From contig NZ_JPLA01000049.1 of NCBI RefSeq assembly GCF_001010355.1, positions 1 through 64,000 on the forward strand: DNA of 64,000 nt, written 5' to 3'. This DNA comes from Dyella japonica DSM 16301. GTDB lineage: Bacteria; Pseudomonadota; Gammaproteobacteria; Xanthomonadales; Rhodanobacteraceae. Shown piece after piece: positions 27,170-34,749 of the stretch (position 1 is its first letter; every line of letters begins with the position of its first letter). The translations under genes were made by a program, and so were the position numbers. The notes beneath the pieces are model-generated. The model had not been told where the DNA came from and searched no databases. It saw only the letters and a list, made by a program, of their open reading frames with translations.

Positions 27170-28869
27170 GTACGGTTGAGCGCATGCGGCCGCGCACGAT
27201 CGGGCGCTACCGGATTGACGGTGTGCTCGGCGAGGGCGCGATGGCGGTGGTATACGCCGGGTTTGATCCTGGCATCGACCGGCCCGTGGCGATCAAATGC
27301 CTGCATCGCAATGTGGCGACTGATCCGAAATTGCTGAGTCGGTTCCAGCTGGAGGCGCGCGCATCCGGCCATCTGGTGCACCCCAATATCGTCACGATCT
27401 TCGATACCGGCGAAACGGACGACGGCCGCAAGTACATCGCGATGGAAAGGCTGTCCGGCGAAACGCTGGCAAGCCGCGTCGAGCGAGAAGGTTTGCCGCC
27501 CCTGACCGTGATCATCGAGCTGGTGTCGCAAGTGGCATCGGCGCTCGACTATGCGCACGGGCGGCGCGTCATCCATCATGACGTCAAGCCTGAGAACATC
27601 ATGCTCTCGGAGAATTGGCATTGCGCCAAGCTCACTGACTTCGGCATCGCCGAGCGCCGGCCGGTCAACAGCATCAGGCAAAGCCAGGCCAAGCAGATCG
27701 GCGGCACGCCTGCCTTCATGGCGCCGGAGCGCCTGCGTGGCGAGCGTGCCGATGCGCGCAGCGACCTGTTTTCGCTTGGCGTGGTGCTCTACTGGCTGCT
27801 CACCGGCACCCTGCCATGGCCGGAAACCGACGATCTGAAGCAACTGATCAGGGACCGGAAACGCCAGCCGCAACCGGCGATGGTGCCCCTGGATCCAGCC
27901 GTACCGTCGATGCTGGCAGGCATCGTGAAGACCATGCTCGCGCCGGCGCCTGAGGCGCGTTACCAGAGCGGCGCTGAAATCATCAACGATTTGCGACTGG
28001 CGCGCCGGGAGTACGAGCGATCGCACGAGTCGCCGCTGGCCACGCGCATCGTCTCGCTGCGCCTGCGCTGGATCGGCGCCCTCGGCGCCACGCTATGCCT
28101 GGTCCTGCTGCTGGGGCTGGCGGTGATCTACGCCAAGCAGCATGCGGCGGTGACGGGCCTGGCCAACGATTTTGGCGGTTCGCTGGGGCGCATGGTCGCC
28201 AGCGAGTCGGCCGAGAACCTGTTGCTGGGCGATGACCCCGCCACCCGGGCCCTGGTGCAGGACATCGCGCAAAACCAGCAGATCCAATACCTCGCCATCG
28301 CCAATCGCGAGGGCGCTGTCGTGGCGAGCACGCAGGCGCAGGACATGGGCAAGATGCTGCCCAAGCTCGATGCCGAAAAGCAGACGCTGGCCGATGGGGT
28401 GGAGCGCTACGTTGGCCGCGTTGATGCGGATTCCCGTGGCGGTGACCTGCTGTTGTTCGACGTGCCCATCCTCTATCAGGCCAAGGCCGTCGGCGAGTTG
28501 CGCCTGGGCGTCAGCAAGGCGCCGCTGCTGGTGGCGGAGCGCACGACGTTTTGGGTCATCGTGGCGGTACTCCTCATCACGCTGATGGCGGTGGTCGGCG
28601 CTGCCTACTGGCTGTTCCGCCAGCCGCTGGCCTTGCTTGGCATGCTGGGTGATGCCCTGGTGCAGGTTGGCCGCGGCGATTTCAGCCATCGCATCCGGCT
28701 GGTTCGTCGCGACGAACTGGGCCGCCTGTTTGTCGCCTTCAACCAGATGAGTAGTGCCCTGGAAGCGCGGCAACGCAAGGAGCCATCGGCACCTGCGCCT
28801 ATGGCATCCAATCCGGCGAAGCAGCCGACGGTGGTCATGGCGCCGCCGGCGGCCAAAGAGGATCGATAG
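27166..28869 (+). CDS. Ser/Thr protein kinase with C-terminal periplasmic sensor and HAMP domain
   Basis: 567 residues. The PknB-type kinase domain is N-terminal, with Gly-rich loop 22-30 (GEGAMAVVY), Lys44 (VAIK) and catalytic Asp139 in HHDVKPEN. DFG is at 158-160, and the APE motif is in FMAPERLRG. Two membrane helices (about 302-323 and 462-484) bracket a roughly 140-residue periplasmic segment of dCache or sCache-like look. A HAMP domain (about 484-536) follows and a short Pro/Ala tail ends the protein. The catalytic loop has HHD instead of the usual HRD. HAMP normally passes a signal to an output domain on its C-terminal side; here nothing follows it and the kinase is at the other end. 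The start overlaps the FHA gene. Confidence 0.88.
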   Translation: MSTVERMRPRTIGRYRIDGVLGEGAMAVVYAGFDPGIDRPVAIKCLHRNVATDPKLLSRFQLEARASGHLVHPNIVTIFDTGETDDGRKYIAMERLSGETLASRVEREGLPPLTVIIELVSQVASALDYAHGRRVIHHDVKPENIMLSENWHCAKLTDFGIAERRPVNSIRQSQAKQIGGTPAFMAPERLRGERADARSDLFSLGVVLYWLLTGTLPWPETDDLKQLIRDRKRQPQPAMVPLDPAVPSMLAGIVKTMLAPAPEARYQSGAEIINDLRLARREYERSHESPLATRIVSLRLRWIGALGATLCLVLLLGLAVIYAKQHAAVTGLANDFGGSLGRMVASESAENLLLGDDPATRALVQDIAQNQQIQYLAIANREGAVVASTQAQDMGKMLPKLDAEKQTLADGVERYVGRVDADSRGGDLLLFDVPILYQAKAVGELRLGVSKAPLLVAERTTFWVIVAVLLITLMAVVGAAYWLFRQPLALLGMLGDALVQVGRGDFSHRIRLVRRDELGRLFVAFNQMSSALEARQRKEPSAPAPMASNPAKQPTVVMAPPAAKEDR

Positions 28870-28905
28870 AGGCCCAACTCTCCGAGCGGCGAGCTGGGGC
28901 GTGCG

Positions 28906-29856
28906 TTACAGCTGCTTGAGGCGATGCTGCAGTTCCACGGCTCTGGCCCGGTAGATCACGGCGCGTTCGTAGCTCGGGTCAATCGCGAGGACGCGGTCCC
29001 ACAAGGCGATCGCCTGGTCGAGCTTCTGGTCGCGATAGAGCACCACCGCGCGCTCGTGGTACGAGCCGAGCAATTGCTCCCTCAGCGCCTGGTTGCCGGC
29101 AGGCTTCAAGTGCGGGTCGATGGTCAGTGCCTGGTCCAGCCGCGTCAACGCCTGGGCGTTCTTGCCCTGCTGCGACAAGGCGACGCTTTCCTGCTGCAGG
29201 CGCTGCGCCTTGGCGGCAGGCGACTCGCCTGCCGGTGCCGCATCGGTGCTGGCGACCGCTGCGGTGGGCGCCGTGCCGCGACTGGGCGCAGCGGTTTTGG
29301 CCGGTGCCGGTTCCGCAGCCCACGAGGCCCGCAGTGTCGACTGGGGCAAACGAATCGTGTCACCCGCGTGCAGCGAGGATGGATTGGTCGAGCCGTTGTA
29401 GCGGGCCAGCAGCAGGAAGAAACTGGAATCCCCCAGGCTGCGGGCGGCCAGGGTGCTGTAGGAGTCACCGGCCACGACGACGTACGAACGCGACTGCTTG
29501 CCCAAGGCGGAGTTCGGATCGACGGTGAGCTGCCGCAGCAGGGTTTGGGCAGAGCGGTCCGTCGGGTACTTCGCCAGGTACTGCCGCAATTGCTGCTCGC
29601 CTTCGGTGTAGCGGCCGTGCAGAAAGTAGGTGTTGCTGATGGCGCTCAACGATAGTGACTCGTTGTCGTCTGCGGCATCGTGATCATGCGTCGCCGGCGC
29701 CGTGCTGCTGGTGCCGCTCGGGGCGTTGCCCGGCTTGGACTTGAGGTTGCTCATCTGGGCGCAGCCGGTGATGGCCAGCAAGGCTATGCAAAGCGTGATG
29801 CGCAGCGTGCGCGGAAGCATCGGGTGCATGGTTTCCATCGATCGAGCCAAGGTCAT
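28906..29856 (-). CDS. LysM and TPR lipoprotein
   Basis: 316 residues. A lipoprotein signal peptide ends in the lipobox AITGC. TPR-like helices (AISNTYFLHGRYTEGEQQLRQYLAKYP) come next, then a LysM domain (SYVVVAGDSYSTLAARSLGD to LHAGDTIRLPQ), an Ala/Pro-rich linker and two C-terminal TPRs (SYHERAVVLYRDQKLDQAIALWDRVLAIDP). LysM suggests peptidoglycan binding in the periplasm, TPR a protein partner. It overlaps the PP2C stop by four bases, so the phosphatase and this lipoprotein form one operon that converges on the FHA-kinase operon. Confidence 0.85.
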   Translation of the reverse strand: MTLARSMETMHPMLPRTLRITLCIALLAITGCAQMSNLKSKPGNAPSGTSSTAPATHDHDAADDNESLSLSAISNTYFLHGRYTEGEQQLRQYLAKYPTDRSAQTLLRQLTVDPNSALGKQSRSYVVVAGDSYSTLAARSLGDSSFFLLLARYNGSTNPSSLHAGDTIRLPQSTLRASWAAEPAPAKTAAPSRGTAPTAAVASTDAAPAGESPAAKAQRLQQESVALSQQGKNAQALTRLDQALTIDPHLKPAGNQALREQLLGSYHERAVVLYRDQKLDQAIALWDRVLAIDPSYERAVIYRARAVELQHRLKQL

Positions 29857-30719
29857 GTTTCGCTGTCCGTGGTTGCGGTCTGCTCGGCGACGCGACGCCC
29901 AAATACGACGGTACGCTGCATCGCCGACCCCAGTTTGTTCCAGTGCCGCCGCAGCCAGCCTTCACCGCTGGCGTGCGCAAAAATAAGTGCGACGTTGTCG
30001 CCATCCTGGCCGCCACGTTCCACGGCCATGGCCAGGGCTTCCTGCAGGGCCTGGTGCTGATCGCGCCGCTGCGACAGGGAGGCCAGCTCCTCGGTGGTGA
30101 GGCGCTCCCAGACGCCATCACTGCAGAGCGCGAAGGTCTGGTCGCCGTCCAGCTCGGCGAAGCCGTGTTCGACCACCGGTGCTTGCGGCCCGCCCAGGCC
30201 ACGCAGCAGTTTGTGCTGGTCGGGATCGTTGGCCAGCTCGCTCTCGCTCAGTTCTCCACGCTGCAGTTTCAATTGCCCGAGGCTGTGGTCTTCGGTACGT
30301 CCGATCAGACGCGTTCCCTGGAAGCGATAAAGCCGGCTGTCGCCAACATGTGCCCACGAAACCCGGCTGCCGCGAATGATCACTGCGACGATGGTGGAAT
30401 GCGGCTCCGCGCCTGCGAGATTTTCACCACGCTGCTGCAGTTCGGTATGCGCTTGCTGGCAAAGCGTCTCCAGAAACAGCGGTCCAGGCAGGGAGCGCCA
30501 GGTACCTTGCTCCCATAGGCGACGGGTCGCCTGGATCACGCCACGGGAAGCCAGTTCGCCTGCGCCGTCGCCGCCCATGCCGTCGGCCAGCACCAGCAAC
30601 CAGGTGGACGACGAGGGATCGTGCAGGCAGATCAGGTCATCTTCCTGGGTGGATCTTCCGCCCTGGGCGCGGCCACCCGCCGCCCGCGGAATCGCGTGAA
30701 AGTCGACCGTTTTGTCCAT
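29853..30719 (-). CDS. PP2C-type protein Ser/Thr phosphatase
   Basis: 288 residues. PPM/PP2C metal-site motifs are present: QEDD at 25-28, DGMGG at 46-50, HVGDSRLYR at 124-132, DGVWE at 201-205 and GDN at 240-242. There is no signal peptide, so it is cytoplasmic and should reverse the phosphorylation made by the neighbouring kinase. It is first in a two-gene operon with the LysM/TPR lipoprotein. Confidence 0.92.
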   Translation of the reverse strand: MDKTVDFHAIPRAAGGRAQGGRSTQEDDLICLHDPSSSTWLLVLADGMGGDGAGELASRGVIQATRRLWEQGTWRSLPGPLFLETLCQQAHTELQQRGENLAGAEPHSTIVAVIIRGSRVSWAHVGDSRLYRFQGTRLIGRTEDHSLGQLKLQRGELSESELANDPDQHKLLRGLGGPQAPVVEHGFAELDGDQTFALCSDGVWERLTTEELASLSQRRDQHQALQEALAMAVERGGQDGDNVALIFAHASGEGWLRRHWNKLGSAMQRTVVFGRRVAEQTATTDSET

Positions 30720-31050
30720 CGCCCATCCCCCCGACCCCTGAGCGCAGTCCTGCGAGCTGAAACCTTACGGGACTTTCGCTGTTGAAAATTTGCGTTTGGT
30801 CCCGTTGCCACAAGCCCAATCGCCACCATCGGCAAACCTTATGCTGCCCGGGGCTGCGTGGCTAATCGGACAGAAGGGGGATCGCAGCTGTTTGCTCGAG
30901 TTCTTCCTGGACCTCGGGCATGCCTGCCAGGCGAGCTTGCTGGGAGTGGTCGCTGCGGGCACCCTTATGGGGCCATCTTCGGCTCGCCCAAAGCGGGCGG
31001 TCGGCAAGCGAAACGGCAGTCCCCACACCAACCCGTCGCTGGGTGATCTC
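30720..31050. other. Divergent intergenic region
   Basis: 331 bases between the divergent PP2C and TMEM175-like genes. An open frame extends upstream of the TMEM175-like start, but those residues have no channel-like character. No clear promoter or repeat was identified. Confidence 0.4.
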
Positions 31051-31644
31051 ATGACCAAGAGCAAAGAGCGGCTGGCGCGCTTCTATGCGCTCTCCGACGG
31101 CATTTTCGCCGTCATCATCACGGTGATGGTTCTGGCCTTCAAGGCGCCGGACGGGCACGATCTGCGCGCCTTGATCAGCCTGTGGCCCGACCTGGTCAGT
31201 TACGCCGTCAGCTACGCCTTCATCGCCGTCGTCTGGTTGAATCATCACGCGACGCTTCGATACGCACAGTACCTGACCGGCACCTTGGCGCTGGCCAACT
31301 TCGCCAATCTGTTTGCGATTTCCTTTATTCCCTTTACCACCGCATGGCTGGCCGAAAGCGAGATGGCGAGCTTTCCGCTGACGCTCTATGCCCTGGTGTT
31401 TTTCCTGGTGCAGGGCACCTACATGGTGTTGATGCGGGAGAGTTTTTCCCATGCGCCGGACGGCATCGATCCAGGCTCGCGGACATGGCAGTGGCGCCGG
31501 GCATGGATCATGTTGGCGGTGTTCCTGGTCGCCGCCTTGGTGACTGTCATGCCGCCCTTATTGCGGCTTGGACTGTTGGCTTCTTTTCTCATCCTGTACT
31601 GCCGTCCCGATGCGTTCCAGCGCGCTGACGACAGCGCGCTCTGA
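31051..31644 (+). CDS. TMEM175-type (DUF1211) potassium channel-like membrane protein
   Basis: 197 residues with six hydrophobic segments. The N-terminal signature RFYALSDGIFAVIITVMVLAF matches the RxxxFSDxxxA motif of bacterial TMEM175 proteins, which form tetrameric potassium-selective leak channels. The second signature is VVWLNHHATLR. ATG 31051 is chosen because it places this motif at the start. A hairpin terminator follows. Confidence 0.85.
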   Translation: MTKSKERLARFYALSDGIFAVIITVMVLAFKAPDGHDLRALISLWPDLVSYAVSYAFIAVVWLNHHATLRYAQYLTGTLALANFANLFAISFIPFTTAWLAESEMASFPLTLYALVFFLVQGTYMVLMRESFSHAPDGIDPGSRTWQWRRAWIMLAVFLVAALVTVMPPLLRLGLLASFLILYCRPDAFQRADDSAL

Positions 31645-31668
31645 ACGCATCCGTGGCCCGCAGAGACG

Positions 31669-31694
31669 ACAAAGGCCGCATCAGCGGCCTTTGT
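31669..31694. terminator. Bidirectional terminator between the TMEM175-like and BPSS1780-like genes
   Basis: A perfect 11-bp stem, ACAAAGGCCGC at 31669-31679 and GCGGCCTTTGT at 31684-31694, has a 4-base loop. The genes are convergent, so it can serve both. The T-rich 3' side (TTTGTT) supports a rho-independent terminator. Confidence 0.8.
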
Positions 31695-31719
31695 TCGTAC
31701 TGGCTGAGCGCTCCGCGGA

Positions 31720-32619
31720 TCAGGCGGCGGTGGCCTGGGCAAAGTCGGCAACGACGTCGTCGCCGCACACATCACGCCACAGGTGATACATCGCTCCGAA
31801 CATCACGGCAAATGCCAGCAGGATGAAGGCGAGATAGAGCGGAATAAGCAGCACGAGTGCCAGCCATGCACCGACGAGCTTGCCGATCAGGGTCAGCACA
31901 AGGGCCACGATCGCGAAGCCGATGGCCAGGACGATCCAGGCGAGGAACGTGCTCAAGGCAAACACGAGCAAGGGCAGCGCGTTCTTCAGCGCGCCGATCA
32001 GGCCGTCGCCGATGGCGCCGAACACGGGGCGTCGGCCCAAGGCGACCTGGCCGAGGCTGATGGAGTAGAAACCCATCATCAACAGGCCAAGCAGCATGAA
32101 CAGTGCGATCGCGATGCCGAAGCCCTGGGGCAGGGCGGGCGGCGGCAGGTGGCTGGTCTGCGCGGCAATCGCCTGCATGTACCAGGAGATGACGCCGCCT
32201 CCCGTCGTCGCGATGATCAATCCAAAGAAGACTAAGTAGACCAACATCATGGCCAGGCCGTAGCCAATCAGGCGCAGCGCCTCGCCGTTTCGATAGGGCT
32301 TGAAGATCTCGGTGGCGGCGGCGGGCAGGCCGCGCTCAGCGGCATCGACGAGCTGCAGGTAGCCCGCGTAAAGCGGTACCAGCAGCAGACCAAACAACAC
32401 CGAAAACACCATGCTCCCGATGAAGGCTGCCGGGCTTAGCGGTGTGCCCGCGCTCATGGCGCGATATTGCAACGGCATGGTGATCAGCGAGGGCAACAGG
32501 CAGGCCACCACCAGCAGCGCCGCCCCGCCGAGCAAGGGCTTGGGATGGCGGCGGGCCACGCTGAAGCCGTTCCTGAGCCAGTCGAAGCCGGCTGCCGGAC
32601 CTTTGGATCGTGTCGTCAT
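31720..32619 (-). CDS. BPSS1780 family membrane protein
   Basis: 299 residues with about six to seven membrane helices. The opening GFDWLRNGFSVARRHPKPLLGGAALLVV and the internal EIFKPYRNGEALRLIGYGLAMML are characteristic of the BPSS1780-type family of integral inner-membrane proteins. The function is unknown. ATG 32619 follows AGGGGA on the minus strand. Confidence 0.8.
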   Translation of the reverse strand: MTTRSKGPAAGFDWLRNGFSVARRHPKPLLGGAALLVVACLLPSLITMPLQYRAMSAGTPLSPAAFIGSMVFSVLFGLLLVPLYAGYLQLVDAAERGLPAAATEIFKPYRNGEALRLIGYGLAMMLVYLVFFGLIIATTGGGVISWYMQAIAAQTSHLPPPALPQGFGIAIALFMLLGLLMMGFYSISLGQVALGRRPVFGAIGDGLIGALKNALPLLVFALSTFLAWIVLAIGFAIVALVLTLIGKLVGAWLALVLLIPLYLAFILLAFAVMFGAMYHLWRDVCGDDVVADFAQATAA

Positions 32620-32784
32620 GTGTTGTCCCCTGAGGTTGTGCTGCTCGATCGGAATTCATCCCAAGCTCGGATCGGTCACGCGTAGATCGGACTCGTCCTG
32701 GTGACGATTTCCTCGTCCGAAAAGCACACGGCCCTTTCCTTGCGCCCCTGCCGCCCGATGCGGGCTGGCCTCTTGCAGATACGA

Positions 32785-32808
32785 CGAAGGCCGCAGCTGC
32801 GGCCTTCG
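32785..32808 (-). terminator. Terminator-like hairpin downstream of the sulfotransferase
   Basis: A perfect 10-bp inverted repeat, CGAAGGCCGC at 32785-32794 and GCGGCCTTCG at 32799-32808, has an AGCT loop. It lies 24 bases beyond the sulfotransferase stop. On the minus strand only TCGTAT follows, so the T run is poor. The stem core is shared with the hairpins at 10633 and 31669. Confidence 0.6.
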
Positions 32809-32831
32809 GTCGGTGCGACGATGACACACTC

Positions 32832-33677
32832 TTAGACGATGGTCACCTGGTTGATGTTGTTCTTGGGGTCCAGCCAGAACGCTTCATTGGCGAAGCGTCC
32901 GAACACCTCGCGCGGAAGAATGGGCTGGCGCTCGATCGCCTCCACCTTCGGCCGCACGGAATGCAGGCCCGGCATGCCGACGCGTGCGTCGAACTCGTCG
33001 GCGTTGTATTGGATATGGTCGAAGTCGTGCTCGAACCAGGGCTCGCCCAGGAACTGGTAGACCGCGCGCGTGGCTGCTGCGGGGTCGGTCACCAGGCTCT
33101 CGTAGGTCAGCATCAGCAGATGGTCTTGCGCGTCCTGGCCGTAGAACGCCTCCTTGGTGGCCTGGTAGGCGAAGCCGACCATGCCGCGCGGATCGGTCAG
33201 GGCCTCGGTGCGCGAGTACACCGTGGTGTTGGTGTCGAAGCGAAAGACCTTGCTGACGCTGACCGGCTGCCGGCGCACCAGGCGCTCCATGCTGTCCAGC
33301 ACCCAGGCCAGCTGACGCACGCAGGCAATCACCTTGACGCCGGGGAACAGCACATTGAGCAACTGCATGCGGCTGCACCACAGCCGACTGGTGTCGAATA
33401 TCACGCCCGCGCTGGCGTCCACCGAATAGAAGTTTTCCACGAGCCCCCGCAACAGCGCGACGCGCTGCTCATCGGAGACATCGAACGAGAAATCGTTCTT
33501 GCTGCTCGCTTCGGCAATCACCACGCCCATGATGTCGGCCAGCGGACTGGTCATGCCGGCGCGAAAGCGCGGATTCTGATTGAGGATGGCAGCCAGCAGG
33601 GTGGTGCCGGCGCGCGGCAACCCGGAAATGAAATGGAACTTCCGCGGCGGGTTGCTGGCATCTGGCGTGGCTGGCAT
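32832..33677 (-). CDS. Sulfotransferase family protein
   Basis: 281 residues. The PAPS 5'-phosphosulfate-binding loop is SGLPRAGTT at 18-26, and a 3'-phosphate-binding-like segment VKVIACVRQLAWVLDSMERLVRR follows in the middle. LLMLTYESLVTDPAAATRAVYQFLGEP is a typical sulfotransferase block. The acceptor is unknown. It lies 48 bases downstream of the LacI gene on the same strand and may be cotranscribed. No PAPS synthesis genes are in the window. Confidence 0.85.
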   Translation of the reverse strand: MPATPDASNPPRKFHFISGLPRAGTTLLAAILNQNPRFRAGMTSPLADIMGVVIAEASSKNDFSFDVSDEQRVALLRGLVENFYSVDASAGVIFDTSRLWCSRMQLLNVLFPGVKVIACVRQLAWVLDSMERLVRRQPVSVSKVFRFDTNTTVYSRTEALTDPRGMVGFAYQATKEAFYGQDAQDHLLMLTYESLVTDPAAATRAVYQFLGEPWFEHDFDHIQYNADEFDARVGMPGLHSVRPKVEAIERQPILPREVFGRFANEAFWLDPKNNINQVTIV

Positions 33678-33725
33678 GCGGGGCTCCTGGCGATCTCTGG
33701 TTCGGTCTGCTGGATATTGCCTGAT

Positions 33726-34733
33726 TCAGGGCGCCCGCGCCGTCGATGCGCGCATGCGCATCTCGTAGCCGACTTCGACCATGCGGGCGTCGCCCTTGCC
33801 CAGCACGCGCAGCAGCAGCTCCTCGGTGGCGCGCTTGCCCATGTCGCGCACGGGTTGGTGGACGGTGGTCAGCAGGGGCCACACCTGGGTGGCGATGGTG
33901 GTGTCGTCGAAGCCGCAGATGGAGATGTCGCCGGGGACCGATACCCCGGCCTCCGCGGCGGCCCAGATCGCACCGACGGCCATGTCATCGTCGGCCGCGA
34001 AGATGGCGGTGGGTCGGCGCTTGAGCTTGAGCAGCCGGCGAGCCGCCGCCACGCCGGACTCGAAGGAGAACTGGCCCTGCACCATGTAATCCGGGTTCTC
34101 CTCCAGGCCTGCGCGCTTCATGCCGTCGCGATAACCGGCGAGGCGCCAGATACCTGCGCCGTGCTTGGGATCGCCGATGATGTGCGCGATGCGGCGATGG
34201 CCCAGGGCGACCAGGTGATCCACCATGGCCGCGGCGGCTTCGCGCTCGCGCAGCATCACGCCGATGCAGCCCTTGGGTTGGCGCGGAGCGATCGAGGCAA
34301 ACGGCAGGTCGTGCTTGCGCAGATGGTCGAGCAGTTTCGCATGGTCGGTGATGGGCGGCGTCAGGATCAGCCCATCGGGCTGGTGCCGCGAGAGGATGCT
34401 CTCGACGCGCTCGACGAAATCCGGCGCGGTCGACACCAGCGGCTGCACCATCATGCTGTATTGCTGGGCCTCGCAGGCTTCGAGCACACCGGCCTGGACT
34501 TCCATGATGTAGCTCGGCGACAAGTTGTCGTAGAGCAGGCCGATCATGAAGGAACGGTTGGTCGCCAGGCTGCGCGCAGAAGTGAGCGGCCGGTAGTTGA
34601 GTGCAGCGACGGCCGCGAGTACGCGTTCGCGCACCGAGTCGCGCACATTCGGCTCGTTGTTCAGCACGCGCGATACGGTCTTCTTCGACGTGTCCGAGGC
34701 GCGGGCGACGTCGTTGATGGTCACACGCGACAT
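33726..34733 (-). CDS. LacI-family transcriptional regulator
   Basis: 335 residues. The helix-turn-helix is VTINDVARASDTSKKTVSRVLNNEPNV at the N-terminus, followed by the YRPLTSARSLATNRS hinge and a periplasmic-binding-protein-like effector domain (FAADDDMAVGAIWAAAEAGVSVPGDISICGFDD). By position it is the probable regulator of the amino-sugar locus upstream on the same strand. ATG 34733 is chosen because it puts the HTH at the start. Two AACGTT palindromes 50-70 bases upstream are candidate operators. Confidence 0.92.
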   Translation of the reverse strand: MSRVTINDVARASDTSKKTVSRVLNNEPNVRDSVRERVLAAVAALNYRPLTSARSLATNRSFMIGLLYDNLSPSYIMEVQAGVLEACEAQQYSMMVQPLVSTAPDFVERVESILSRHQPDGLILTPPITDHAKLLDHLRKHDLPFASIAPRQPKGCIGVMLREREAAAAMVDHLVALGHRRIAHIIGDPKHGAGIWRLAGYRDGMKRAGLEENPDYMVQGQFSFESGVAAARRLLKLKRRPTAIFAADDDMAVGAIWAAAEAGVSVPGDISICGFDDTTIATQVWPLLTTVHQPVRDMGKRATEELLLRVLGKGDARMVEVGYEMRMRASTARAP

Positions 34734-34749
34734 GAAAGCCTTTGCGTCT

